DNA of 64,000 bases, from contig NZ_CP038267.1 of the NCBI RefSeq assembly GCF_004564375.1, forward strand, positions 3,953,745-4,017,744, written 5' to 3'. Source of the DNA: Nocardioides euryhalodurans (lineage in GTDB: Bacteria > Actinomycetota > Actinomycetes > Propionibacteriales > Nocardioidaceae). This document shows positions 9,195 through 17,694 of the stretch, one piece after another (positions within the stretch are counted from its first letter, which is position 1; every line of letters starts with the position of its first letter). A program made the position numbers and the translations under genes. The notes under the pieces were generated by a model, which did no database searches, was not told where the DNA came from, and saw only the letters and a list, made by a program, of their open reading frames with translations.

Positions 9195-10223
9195 ATGAGC
9201 CACAGCTGGCCTGACGTGCTCACCGCCCTCGTCGCCGGCGAGGACCTCACCGCCGACCAGACCGCCTGGGCGATGGCGCGGATCGTCGCGGGCGAGGCGA
9301 CCCCGGCCCAGGTGGCCGGCTTCGCTGTCGCGCTGCGCGCGAAGGGCGAGACCGCCGAGGAGCTGATCGGCCTCACCGAGGCGATGTTCGAGGTCGCCAC
9401 GCCGATCCGGGTCGAGGGACGGCTGCTCGACGTCGTCGGCACCGGCGGCGACCGCTCGATGTCGGTCAACATCTCCACCATGGCGGCCGTCGTCGCGGCG
9501 GGGGCGGGCGCACGGGTGGTCAAGCACGGCAACCGGTCGGCGTCCTCCGCCTCCGGTTCCGCCGACGTGCTCGAGGCCCTCGGGATCCGCCTCGACCTCC
9601 CGCCGGAACGGGTCGCGGCCCTCGCCGACGAGGTCGGCATCACCTTCTGCTTCGCGGCCGCCTTCCACCCCGGCATGCGTCACACGGCCGTCCCGCGGCG
9701 CGAGCTCGGCATCGCCACGACCTTCAACCTGCTCGGCCCGCTCGCCAACCCGACGCGGCCCGCGGCCCAGGCGATCGGCTGCGCCGACCGCCGCAAGGCT
9801 CCGGTCATGGCCGGGGTCTTCGCCGCCCGCGGCGTGGACGCGCTGGTCTTCCGGGGCGACGACGGCCTCGACGAGCTGACGACGACCACCACCTCTGCGG
9901 TGTGGCAGGTCCACGCCGGGGAGGTGACGACGTCGACCGTCGACCCGACCGAGCTCGGCCTCGAGACCGTCACGGCCGAGGCGCTGCGCGGTGGCGACGT
10001 GGCCCACAACGCCGACGTCGTACGACGGCTGCTCGACGGCGAGCGTGGTCCGGTCCGCGACGCCGTCCTGCTCAACGCCGGGGCGGCGCTGGCCGTCCAC
10101 GACGACCCGGCCCGCCCGTTGGCCGAGACCCTGCCGCACGGGCTGGCCAGGGCCGAGCAGGCCGTGGACTCGGGGGCGGCCCGGGACCTGCTCGACCGCT
10201 GGGTCGCCGCCTCGCGAGGCTGA
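9195..10223 (+). CDS. trpD: Anthranilate phosphoribosyltransferase
   Basis: Transfers the phosphoribosyl group from PRPP to anthranilate, the second step of tryptophan biosynthesis in the cytosol. The 342-residue length is normal. Diagnostic motifs are GTGGDRSMSVNIST (PRPP/Mg binding), KHGNRSASSASGSADVLEALG (anthranilate side) and NLLGPLANPTRP. ATG 9195 gives the family N-terminus. No other trp genes are in the window. The location next to ctaE/qcr matches the order in M. tuberculosis (Rv2192c beside Rv2193-2196). Confidence 0.97.
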   Translation: MSHSWPDVLTALVAGEDLTADQTAWAMARIVAGEATPAQVAGFAVALRAKGETAEELIGLTEAMFEVATPIRVEGRLLDVVGTGGDRSMSVNISTMAAVVAAGAGARVVKHGNRSASSASGSADVLEALGIRLDLPPERVAALADEVGITFCFAAAFHPGMRHTAVPRRELGIATTFNLLGPLANPTRPAAQAIGCADRRKAPVMAGVFAARGVDALVFRGDDGLDELTTTTTSAVWQVHAGEVTTSTVDPTELGLETVTAEALRGGDVAHNADVVRRLLDGERGPVRDAVLLNAGAALAVHDDPARPLAETLPHGLARAEQAVDSGAARDLLDRWVAASRG

Positions 10224-10246
10224 CGACCCTCGAGCCCCGCGACAGC

Positions 10247-10297
10247 TGACCGCGAAGATCATCATCCAGCCGACCGGACGGATGACTTTCGCGGTCA
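10247..10297. terminator. Imperfect inverted repeat between convergent genes
   Basis: TGACCGCGAA and TTCGCGGTCA arms, continuing inward as GATCATCATCC against GGATGAC with one bulge, sit between convergent trpD and the 10351 gene. Likely a bidirectional terminator. The arms also look like a dispersed repeat (see findings). Confidence 0.6.
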
Positions 10298-10350
10298 GGT
10301 ATCGCACAGGGGGAGTGTTCCCACCCCCGCGCCAGGACCACCGTGCCCGA

Positions 10351-10977
10351 TCAGAGGTCGAGCACGTAGGCGTCGCCCTCGCGGCGGAAGCCGTGCCCGA
10401 GCCGGTCGTAGTAGGGGTTGACCATCCCGACCGGGGTCACGACCTTGCGGAACCCCCGTTCGCGCAGCCGCGGCGTACGTCGCCACACGAACTCGCCCGG
10501 CGAGAAGTCGCGGAAGCGGGGCGTGACGTAGTCGAGCTGCACCTGCGCGATGTCGCCCTCGCGGCGGATGAGGACGACCCCCACCGTCTCGTCCCCCTTC
10601 TCGACCTGGAAGGCGAGGTCGTCGGGCTCGGTGCCGTGGAACGCCGGGTGGAACTTCTCGATGTCGGCGGCGTGCACGACCAGGAAGTGCTGGAAGTACG
10701 CGTCCCGCGGCTCGACCTGCAGCACGTGGAACGCGCTCTCGTCGTGCCGGTCACGCAGCAGCCGGGTGAGGAAGAAGACGTTGATCGTGCTCGTGGCGAC
10801 GTTCATCGCCACCATCGGCCACACCTCGATGAGGGCGTTGAAGAGGACCAGGCTCAGGCACGCCGCGAGGTTGAGGATGCGGAACCGGAGCACCCGGGTC
10901 TGCAGGAGCGAGACGACCAGCAGCGCGCTGCCGAGCCATCCGAGGAGATCGAGCCAGGTGTCCGACAGCCATTCCAC
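10351..10977 (-). CDS. YgjV-like membrane domain joined to a GNAT-like domain
   Basis: The 208-residue protein has an N-terminal hydrophobic part of two to three helices (about 8-75) resembling bacterial inner-membrane protein YgjV (LGWLGSALLVVSLLQTR...FNALIEVWPMVAMN). A soluble C-terminal part (about 85-208) looks like a degenerate acyltransferase: VQLDYVTPRFRDFSPGEFVW followed by LRERGFRKVVTPV and NPYYDRLGHGFRREG. GTG 10977 is chosen because it supplies the first helix. It lies 11 nt after a glycosyltransferase gene. Function unknown. Confidence 0.7.
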   Translation of the reverse strand: MEWLSDTWLDLLGWLGSALLVVSLLQTRVLRFRILNLAACLSLVLFNALIEVWPMVAMNVATSTINVFFLTRLLRDRHDESAFHVLQVEPRDAYFQHFLVVHAADIEKFHPAFHGTEPDDLAFQVEKGDETVGVVLIRREGDIAQVQLDYVTPRFRDFSPGEFVWRRTPRLRERGFRKVVTPVGMVNPYYDRLGHGFRREGDAYVLDL

Positions 10978-10988
10978 GGGGGAACAGG

Positions 10989-11693
10989 CTAGCCCTGTCC
11001 CCGGAGCCGCTCGAGGGCGAGGTCGAACGCGATGTTCAGTGCGTTGACGTTGGACTGGCCGCGCGAGCGCGAGTAGTCGGTGTAGGCGATCGTGACCGGC
11101 GCCTCGACGTAGCTCAGCCGGTGCTGGGCGATCCTCGAGAGCAGCTGGCTGGCGTGCGCCATGCCGTCGAGCGTGAGGTCCATCGACTCGACCGCGCGGC
11201 GGCTCAGCACCCGCAGGCCGTTGTGGGTGTCGGTGAGGTCGAGGCCGGTGCTCAGGCGGGTGAACGTGGTGGCGGCCCGGAGCACGAGGCGACGCAGCGG
11301 GGGGACCTCCACCTCGGCTTCCCCGAGGAAGCGGGAGCCGAGCACGACGTCGACGCCCTCGTTGCGAGCCGTGGTGACCATCGCCTCGGCGTCGACCCGG
11401 CGGTGCTGGCCGTCGGAGTCGAAGGTGACGAGGTAGGCGACCTCGGGGTCGCGCAGCGCGTACGTGAAGCCCGTCTGCAGGGCAGCGCCCTGGCCGAGGT
11501 TGGCCGGGTGCCGCACGACGGTCGCACCCGCCTCGGCGGCCACCCGGGCGCAGTCGTCGCTGCTGCCGTCGTCGACGCACACGATGCGTGAGAACGACCA
11601 GCGGAGGTCGCGCACGACAGCCCCCACGCTGGCGGCTTCGTTGTACATCGGCACCACGACGCAGACGTCGCAGTTGCCGGGGGGCTCGTTCAC
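10989..11693 (-). CDS. Family 2 glycosyltransferase (dolichol-phosphate mannose synthase-like)
   Basis: GT-A fold enzyme of 234 residues with VVVPMYNEAASV at the N-terminus, a VDDGSSDD nucleotide-sugar site and the metal-binding DSDGQH motif near residue 95. Similar enzymes load sugars onto polyprenyl phosphate or build surface glycans. No C-terminal membrane domain is present. A DUF2304 membrane protein, a frequent partner of such enzymes, is divergent to it. GTG 11693 lies 6 nt after a TAACCT element. Confidence 0.9.
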   Translation of the reverse strand: MNEPPGNCDVCVVVPMYNEAASVGAVVRDLRWSFSRIVCVDDGSSDDCARVAAEAGATVVRHPANLGQGAALQTGFTYALRDPEVAYLVTFDSDGQHRRVDAEAMVTTARNEGVDVVLGSRFLGEAEVEVPPLRRLVLRAATTFTRLSTGLDLTDTHNGLRVLSRRAVESMDLTLDGMAHASQLLSRIAQHRLSYVEAPVTIAYTDYSRSRGQSNVNALNIAFDLALERLRGQG

Positions 11694-11699
11694 GATCCG

Positions 11700-11705
11700 A
11701 GGTTA
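11700..11705 (-). promoter_or_regulatory. -10 element for 10989-11693 gene (leaderless)
   Basis: TAACCT on the minus strand, 6 nt, then GTG 11693. Confidence 0.5.
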
Positions 11706-11766
11706 GGGCTGGCCGTGGCTCCGGCGCGGCGTTTTCGAACTATCCACGAAGCCAGCAGATCCCGCC

Positions 11767-11772
11767 TACGCT
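11767..11772 (+). promoter_or_regulatory. Possible -10 element for DUF2304 gene
   Basis: TACGCT about 33 nt before ATG 11806, the same hexamer used at 54350 and 62740. Here the transcript would have a short leader with a CCGGAG ribosome site. Confidence 0.35.
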
Positions 11773-11805
11773 GGTCCCTGCCCCCTTCTCGCCCGGAGAC
11801 CCGCC

Positions 11806-12195
11806 ATGACGCTCATCAAGCTGCTGCTGCTCGCGGCCATCGTCGTCATCGGCCTCCTCGCGTTCCGTGGGAGCCGCAAGGCCCTCCACAAGGTGCTGTG
11901 GCGCGCCTACGTCGTGCTCGTCGTCATCGCCGCCGGCCTGGCCGTGCTCTTCCCCGACGCGCTCACGGAGGTCGCCAACGCGCTCGGCATCGGTCGTGGC
12001 GCCGACCTCCTCCTCTACCTGCTGGTCGTCACGTTCATGCTCGTGTCGGTCGTGCTGTTCCGGAGGATCGGCGCCCTCGAGCGCCGCTACACGGCCCTGG
12101 CTCGGACCCTGGCAGTCCAGGAGGCCCTCGCGACGCGTCAGGAGTCCTGGGCCGGCGACGGCGCTGACCGTACGGAGTCGTCCTCGGGCTTGTGA
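11806..12195 (+). CDS. DUF2304 membrane protein
   Basis: Small membrane protein of 129 residues with three hydrophobic segments (about 3-20, 30-50 and 65-86), followed by a cytosolic helix containing a short heptad-like stretch. DUF2304 proteins are commonly encoded beside family 2 glycosyltransferases, as here. The last 58 bp overlap the end of the convergent flippase gene. Biochemical role unknown; an accessory to the polyprenyl-linked glycosyltransferase is inferred. Confidence 0.85.
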   Translation: MTLIKLLLLAAIVVIGLLAFRGSRKALHKVLWRAYVVLVVIAAGLAVLFPDALTEVANALGIGRGADLLLYLLVVTFMLVSVVLFRRIGALERRYTALARTLAVQEALATRQESWAGDGADRTESSSGL

Positions 12196-13403
12196 CGGGC
12201 CGCGCGCAGCCCGATCGCGAACGTGCTCCCGCCGACCAGCCAGGCGAGGACAGCCAGGACGACGGCGAAGAGGCGTGGGTCGTCGTCGATCGCCAGCGCG
12301 GCAACGGGGAGGACTGCTGCGGCCGGGGCGTACAGCAGCCGCGCGCGCAGGACGGCGCGGGTGTCGGAGGCGTAGCGGAGGAGCGCTGTCCCGCCGGTCC
12401 ACATCGCCAGACCCACGTACTCGACCGACACGATCGGAACCACCGACTCCGCGACCGTCCAGGTGTCCCCGATGAGCCCGCGCCCCACAGCGTCCGGAAG
12501 CAGCGCGGCGATCACGCCCCAACCGGCGGCGCACAGCACCAGCAGCCCTGTGAGGGTGCCCAGCAACCGAACCGCTTCCCGGGGACGTCGGCGCAGGGCC
12601 TCCGGCACCGCAGCGAGCGTCATGGCCGTCATGAGCGTCGCGACCGGCGCGAAGAGCATCGCGGCGCCCCGAACGGCCGCGACGACCGTCGCGCCAGCGA
12701 CCAGGGCGGCCCCCCAGCCGTTGGCGACGGGGACGGCTCCGCTCAGGGCGCTGTCCGCCCCGAGGTGGCGTCGTCGGGCATCGCCGCGCCACCAGCCCCA
12801 GAGACCTGAGAATCGTGGCGGCGCGAGGACCCCCGCGAGCGCGCCGACGGCGAGGGACCCGGCACCCGCTGCCAGCCAGAGGGACATCCCGCCCGTTGCC
12901 GACAAGGACAGCCTGCCACCGACGTCCAGCGCGAGGCCGACCACGCAGGGGACCAGCCACACGGTGTCCATCAGCAGGGCCACGACGGGGGTGCCGACGG
13001 CGATCGCGGTGTAGCGAGCCAGGTCCTGGACCAGCACGACCACCGCTGCCACCCCGAGAAGCGCGACCAGCGTTCGTCCGCCGGAGGCCACGACCGCCGC
13101 AGCGAGCAGGAGGGCGGCCGCCGCGGCTCCGGACGAGAGCACCCCGCCAGTCGTGAGTCGCAGGACCTCGTGGGACCGGGAGACCGAGCTGACGTCCATC
13201 CCCACGATCACGCCGAACATGGCTCTGCTCACAGCCATCGCCAGGGCCAGCGCCCCGTACGCCACGAGGAAGACCCCGAACTCCTGCGGTGCGACGGCCC
13301 GCCCCACGAACAGGACGGGGAAGTACCAGGCCGCGCTGGCCAGCACCTGGTCAGCGACCGAGATCGTGAGTCGGCCGCGACCAGTCAGCCGGCTGGCCAC
13401 CAC
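12138..13403 (-). CDS. Polysaccharide flippase-like membrane protein
   Basis: About twelve hydrophobic segments over 421 residues and an N-terminal ISVADQVLASAAWYFPVLFVGR stretch (shown in part) resembling Wzx/MurJ-type oligosaccharide exporters. Likely moves a lipid-linked glycan across the membrane. Start: GTG 13403 (or 13400) overlaps the end of the nucleotidyltransferase gene, implying coupled translation. It is the last gene of the run that begins at 18532. Its 3' end overlaps the convergent DUF2304 gene by 58 bp. Confidence 0.8.
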   Translation of the reverse strand: MVASRLTGRGRLTISVADQVLASAAWYFPVLFVGRAVAPQEFGVFLVAYGALALAMAVSRAMFGVIVGMDVSSVSRSHEVLRLTTGGVLSSGAAAAALLLAAAVVASGGRTLVALLGVAAVVVLVQDLARYTAIAVGTPVVALLMDTVWLVPCVVGLALDVGGRLSLSATGGMSLWLAAGAGSLAVGALAGVLAPPRFSGLWGWWRGDARRRHLGADSALSGAVPVANGWGAALVAGATVVAAVRGAAMLFAPVATLMTAMTLAAVPEALRRRPREAVRLLGTLTGLLVLCAAGWGVIAALLPDAVGRGLIGDTWTVAESVVPIVSVEYVGLAMWTGGTALLRYASDTRAVLRARLLYAPAAAVLPVAALAIDDDPRLFAVVLAVLAWLVGGSTFAIGLRAARHKPEDDSVRSAPSPAQDS

Positions 13404-14053
13404 TGGGCGGCTCGTACGTGGGCGCGCTCGAGGTCCGCGGTCGTGTCCACCTCGGCCAGCTCGATCGTCGCGGCAGGGAGGGGCAGGTGCTCGGCCAGCG
13501 CCTCGTACACGAAGTTCTCGTGCCCTTCGAGGACGTCGGCGGGAGTGATCAGGACGCTCGCCCACTCCTGCGCCTCCGGCGTCGCACGGTCGAAGCCGAC
13601 GACCTCCGTGCCACGGTCGCCCTCGCGGACGGCGGCGAAGACAGCGTGGTCGGAGGAGGCGGGCGTCAGCCCGACGAGGGAGCGATGACCTCGTGCCGCC
13701 TCGACGAACGACCCGAGTGCTCCGGGGGCGATGAGGCAGTCCCCATCGATGAACAGTGCGGGGCCGGGCAGTCCGCGCGCGCCGAGACGGTAGCTGTGGA
13801 TCGTCTGGGTCGTGCGGAAGTCGGGGTTGCGCACGAGCACGACGTTGCGGTGGTGCAGTGCGCAGTGCTGGATGATGAGCTCCTCGCGGTAGCCCACCAC
13901 GACGTGGATCCGGTCGGTCTGCCGCTCGACCTCCTCGATCAGCCTGGACAGGATGGTCCGCCCACCGACCTCGACCATGCACTTCGGGAGGCCGTGTCCC
14001 AGGCGTGACCCCAGACCGGCAGCGGCGATCACAGCTCCGCCAAGAGTCGACAC
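13385..14053 (-). CDS. NTP-transferase family nucleotidyltransferase (LicC-like)
   Basis: Cytosolic enzyme of 222 residues with the activation signature GGAVIAAAGLGSRLG...PKCMVEVGG and a metal-site FIDGDCLI. The short single-domain form resembles CTP:phosphocholine or phospho-alditol cytidylyltransferases. Because LicD, which uses such CDP-activated groups, is three genes upstream, I infer it makes the donor for LicD. It could equally be a sugar-1-phosphate nucleotidyltransferase. GTG 14053 gives the family N-terminus and overlaps the HAD gene by 25 bp. Confidence 0.82.
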   Translation of the reverse strand: MSTLGGAVIAAAGLGSRLGHGLPKCMVEVGGRTILSRLIEEVERQTDRIHVVVGYREELIIQHCALHHRNVVLVRNPDFRTTQTIHSYRLGARGLPGPALFIDGDCLIAPGALGSFVEAARGHRSLVGLTPASSDHAVFAAVREGDRGTEVVGFDRATPEAQEWASVLITPADVLEGHENFVYEALAEHLPLPAATIELAEVDTTADLERAHVRAAQWWPAG

Positions 14054-14631
14054 AGGTCCCTCCCCTCGTGGACGACGTAGTCCGCGGCTTCCACCGCGGA
14101 CCTGGTGGGGGAGTGGACCCCTCCGAAGGCGACACCGTAGGTGGCCTCGCGCAACATGGGAACGTCGTTGGCACCGTCGCCGACTGCGATCACCCTGTCG
14201 AAACCGCGGGATGGCAGGCCGCGCACGAACTCCCCCTTGTCCAGGACGTGGTCGACCCGCAGGTGACCGTCCCGGTGGGACGCGATCGAGGCGACCATCG
14301 GGCACGCGAGCCGGTCGAGCATCGGCGTCAACCAGACCCCCAGGTTCCCGGTGACCACGAAGCAGGAATCGGCGCGGTCGGTGACGAACTGTTCGAGGTG
14401 CTCGTCGAGGGGAAGGTCCGCGACCACCCGGTGTACGCGCTCGATCGGCACCGCGCCGAGGAGCAGGGCGCGGAGTCGGAGGGACTGTGCAAAGGAGAGA
14501 TGCCCGTCCATCGTGACGCGGGTCAGCGTCTCGACCTCCTCGGAGAAGCCGATCTCCGCCGCGATCGCCGGGAGGATCTCCATCGCGCTGAGTGTGCCGT
14601 CGAGGTCGAAGCAGTACGCGGTGCGGGTCAT
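14029..14631 (-). CDS. HAD-superfamily phosphatase (SerB-like)
   Basis: Haloacid dehalogenase hydrolase of 200 residues with DLDGTLS (motif I, Asp nucleophile near residue 9), a VVTGN motif II, a Lys in the LDKGEFV region and GDGANDVPML (motif IV). This is the phosphoserine phosphatase-like subgroup. It dephosphorylates a small metabolite, unknown here. ATG 14631 overlaps the stop of the methyltransferase gene (ATGA), and its end overlaps the nucleotidyltransferase gene, so the three are probably made together. Confidence 0.85.
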   Translation of the reverse strand: MTRTAYCFDLDGTLSAMEILPAIAAEIGFSEEVETLTRVTMDGHLSFAQSLRLRALLLGAVPIERVHRVVADLPLDEHLEQFVTDRADSCFVVTGNLGVWLTPMLDRLACPMVASIASHRDGHLRVDHVLDKGEFVRGLPSRGFDRVIAVGDGANDVPMLREATYGVAFGGVHSPTRSAVEAADYVVHEGRDLCRLLAEL

Positions 14632-15398
14632 GCCGCTCCCGTTCCGGTGCTCAGCAGGAACCACTCCTGCTGCGTCTCGCGGCGGTTGTTGAGATCCGGG
14701 TCGTCGTAGACGTAGCCGTGGCCCCTGAGCGTGAAGCCGGGGACCCCACCAGCGGCCTCGATGGCCCCGAGCAGCTCGGCACGAGTGCGGTAGACCGCGT
14801 GGTAGTCGGCGTCCAGCTCTTCGGAGTGGTGGTCCACGAGGGTGAGTCGGTCGCCCTGCGCCACCGGCTCCCGAAGCAGGACGAGGGCGCCGTCCACGGT
14901 TGCACCCGCGATGCAGCGCAGTGCGGAGTCCAGACCGTCGTCGTTGAGGTAGATGAACACCCCTGACACCAGGACCCGGTCGAAGGGTTCGTGCTCGCCC
15001 AGCGAATCGAGCGAGAAGTCCGACGCGTCCGCGACCGAGAAGCGGACGCGCGGCGGCTGCCCGTGCTCGGCCGCCGCGTGCTCGACCAGTCCGGGGGCGA
15101 AGTCGATGCCGTGGTAGGACGCGACCTTGGAGGAGATGGTGGACGTCCAGCGCCCCGTGCCACATCCGACGTCGAGCAACCGCTGGCTGCCGTCGAGCTC
15201 CAGCCGGGGCGTGAGCACGCGCCGCTCGTAGGCGTCGCGCTTCTCGGCCAGGTCCGGGTGCCGATCCTGGTAGATGACGGCACGGGTCGCGCCGAGCTCA
15301 GGGATCCGCGCTGCCCGTCGTTCGAAGAACTTGCTGACCTTCTCGGAGTCGAGCCTGAGGTGGTCACCCTCCTCGCCCTTCCCGATCACGCGGCTCAA
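14628..15398 (-). CDS. SAM-dependent methyltransferase
   Basis: Class I methyltransferase of 256 residues. The SAM-binding motif LLDVGCGTGRW is near residue 74, with YHGIDFAPG as motif II and a VLVSGVFIYL post-II strand. It probably methylates a precursor or sugar in the glycan pathway. The start is TTG 15398 overlapping the LicD stop as TTGA; GTG nine bases downstream is an alternative. Confidence 0.88.
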   Translation of the reverse strand: MSRVIGKGEEGDHLRLDSEKVSKFFERRAARIPELGATRAVIYQDRHPDLAEKRDAYERRVLTPRLELDGSQRLLDVGCGTGRWTSTISSKVASYHGIDFAPGLVEHAAAEHGQPPRVRFSVADASDFSLDSLGEHEPFDRVLVSGVFIYLNDDGLDSALRCIAGATVDGALVLLREPVAQGDRLTLVDHHSEELDADYHAVYRTRAELLGAIEAAGGVPGFTLRGHGYVYDDPDLNNRRETQQEWFLLSTGTGAA

Positions 15399-16228
15399 CG
15401 CGCGCCCTCCCGCGGATCGCCCTGGACCCAGTACGCGGTGCTCGAGTGCGGGGGAACCCGCTGGTGCTCCGGGGGAAGCGTCATGAAGTCACCATAGATC
15501 TGCTCCAGCAGGTCTGCCGCCTTTCGTGGCACAGGCGCGCTGACCGACTCGAAGGCGACCAGCTCCGCGGGGGCCAGATCGGTCTCCGCGATCCGCCAGG
15601 GGACGCTGGCGACGAGCATGCCCACGTGACCGGTGGCGGCCCCGCCACGCAGCGTGGCGACCCTGGTCCTGGCGCGGGTGAGCGCCGCGGTCGGGACTGG
15701 TCGCAGCAGGGCACGGGCAACGCGCAAGGCGACTCTCGTCCGCCTCGCAAGATCGGGGGTGGGCTCGACGACCTTGGCCAGCAGCACGGCGCGGACTGCC
15801 ATCGCGAGGGCGCGGTGGCAGCGCCAGGCCAGACGGCCGGCCGGGACGTGGTCGACCGGGATCACGTCCACGTTGACACCGAAGTGGTCGGTTCCCCCGG
15901 CGACCGGCTCACGTACGACGGTGCCGGATCGACAGACCTTCGCATAGGCGTAGGGGAAGTCGCCGTGGGTGTCCCCGGAGGCGAGGTAGACCCGTCCCGA
16001 CCGTGGGAACTCGCGGCAGAACACCTCGTAGTCCGCCCGGGGCATCATCACGTCGAGGTCGTCGTCCCAGGGGATGAAGCCTTCGTGGCGAAGGGCGCCG
16101 ATGAGCGTGCCGGCGTACAGGAAGTAGGTCAGTCCCTCGGCTTCGCAGTGAATCCTGATGTCCTCGAGCAGCCCGAGCAGGATGTCTCGGTGTTCCGCAA
16201 GCGTCACGACGCGCATGCCCTCGGTCAC
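15395..16228 (-). CDS. LicD family phosphotransferase
   Basis: LicD enzymes transfer phosphocholine or another phospho-group from a CDP-activated donor onto cell-surface glycans. The 277-residue protein has the hallmark RHEGFIPWDDDLDVMMPRADYE region (quoted in part: FIPWDDDLDVMMPR) near residues 50-70 and YAGTLIGALRHEG before it. GTG 16228 overlaps the DUF2142 stop (GTGA). No choline kinase or choline transporter is nearby, so the transferred group is uncertain. Confidence 0.9.
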   Translation of the reverse strand: MTEGMRVVTLAEHRDILLGLLEDIRIHCEAEGLTYFLYAGTLIGALRHEGFIPWDDDLDVMMPRADYEVFCREFPRSGRVYLASGDTHGDFPYAYAKVCRSGTVVREPVAGGTDHFGVNVDVIPVDHVPAGRLAWRCHRALAMAVRAVLLAKVVEPTPDLARRTRVALRVARALLRPVPTAALTRARTRVATLRGGAATGHVGMLVASVPWRIAETDLAPAELVAFESVSAPVPRKAADLLEQIYGDFMTLPPEHQRVPPHSSTAYWVQGDPREGAR

Positions 16229-17694
16229 GTCGCTCCCTCCCTGTCAGCACCTGCACCCAAGGCGTGGTGGGCGCGCCAGCAGGAGTAGACCCAGCAGGCG
16301 AGTCCCATCGTGGCCAGTGCGGCCACCCCGACGAAGGGTGCGGTGATCCACGCCGGGTCGCCGGTCAGCGGGCTTCGGTCCAGCTCGCGTCCGAGCACGA
16401 ACTGGAGACATCGGACATGCATCACGAAGAGGCTCGGCACGCCGAAGACGAGACCGAGTGTCTTCAGCATCCGCAGGGGGCGTTCCTCGAGGGCAATCCC
16501 GGCCATCAGGACCACGCCCAGGGCGAGGCACCACGAGTAGCGCCCCTGCCAGAGCGTGCCCGCGGTGGGTAGACGCGAGTAGGTGTACCACGCGCCGACC
16601 GCGACCGCGCCGATTGCCGCGGCGAGGGCCGCGACCCTGAGCCGGGGGACGCGGGTGAGGACCAACGGCAGCAACAGGAAGGCGAACATGACCAGACCGG
16701 CTACGTAGACGTCGAGGGTGGCGGCGTTGCCCCTGAAGGGTGCTGCGGAGATGACCTGGAAGAACCACAGCGGGATCTCGCCGAGCGTCTCGCCCAGACG
16801 ACTTCCGACCATGTCGTAGGTCCCTGCGGGATCCGGCGAGGGATGTGCCAGGACCCACAGCGTCGACGTGACGGCCGAGCAGCCGATCACGACGGTGGCG
16901 ACGGCCATGAGGCGACGATGTCGTCGCAGCACATCTCGAACACCGGTCTGCCCCAGCAGCACGATCCACACGCACAGGATGAGCAGCAGCCAGACCGGGC
17001 TGAAGGGTCGGATCCAGGCAAAGGTCGCTGCGAGGGGGATGGACGCCAGCAGCAGACGACCACGGTGCGCGTCGTCCGCCGGGCGCGTGGTGCCGAGGAG
17101 GCATGCCCACAGAGCCAGGGCCAGCATCACCTCTACGCCGTTCGGGGCGACGAGGACCAGGGAGTAGACCGTCGTCGGCGTCAGCACGACCGCGGCAGCG
17201 ACGAGTGGCCAGGCGGATCGTGCCCAGCCCGTGATGGTCCAGACGGTGGCTCCGAAGAGCGTCGCGCACAACAGCGCGGAGAGGATGCGCATCGCGTACA
17301 GGGCTGCGTTCCCGTCGAGGAACCAGGTGGGCCAGCCCACCGCCAGGTAGTACGTCGGCTGGTAGATCGCGGCCGCGCTGGCGATCGCCACCTGCCCCAC
17401 ACCGACCTCCCCGGTCGGTCGGCAGTTGTCCGCACCCGGATAGTCGAGCGACTCGCAGAGCGGCCGTGCCGCGTCGGCAATCCCGTCGTTGACCGTCACG
17501 AGCAGGCCACGTCCGTCGTCCGGCCTCCCGAGGTCGGTGAAGAGCTCGCCGTGGCCGGCGGCGCTGGCGCGGTAGGCGTGGTCGAACTCGTCGATCCCGG
17601 CGAAGGGAGGCATGGCGAGGATCCACGCAGCCTGGAGGAGCAGCAGCCCCAGGACCATGAGTCCCGTCAGGCGGCGACGTGCACTACCCGGCAC
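16225..17694 (-). CDS. DUF2142 polytopic membrane protein
   Basis: Membrane protein of 489 residues with about eleven hydrophobic segments. The N-terminal helix is followed by PPFAGIDEFDHAYRA, the family signature, and a large external loop with three Cys residues. DUF2142 proteins resemble GT-C glycosyltransferases and occur in surface-polysaccharide clusters. Here it lies between GT2 and LicD genes with overlapping ends, so a polyprenyl-linked sugar transfer on the outer face is inferred. Confidence 0.82.
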   Translation of the reverse strand: MPGSARRRLTGLMVLGLLLLQAAWILAMPPFAGIDEFDHAYRASAAGHGELFTDLGRPDDGRGLLVTVNDGIADAARPLCESLDYPGADNCRPTGEVGVGQVAIASAAAIYQPTYYLAVGWPTWFLDGNAALYAMRILSALLCATLFGATVWTITGWARSAWPLVAAAVVLTPTTVYSLVLVAPNGVEVMLALALWACLLGTTRPADDAHRGRLLLASIPLAATFAWIRPFSPVWLLLILCVWIVLLGQTGVRDVLRRHRRLMAVATVVIGCSAVTSTLWVLAHPSPDPAGTYDMVGSRLGETLGEIPLWFFQVISAAPFRGNAATLDVYVAGLVMFAFLLLPLVLTRVPRLRVAALAAAIGAVAVGAWYTYSRLPTAGTLWQGRYSWCLALGVVLMAGIALEERPLRMLKTLGLVFGVPSLFVMHVRCLQFVLGRELDRSPLTGDPAWITAPFVGVAALATMGLACWVYSCWRAHHALGAGADREGAT

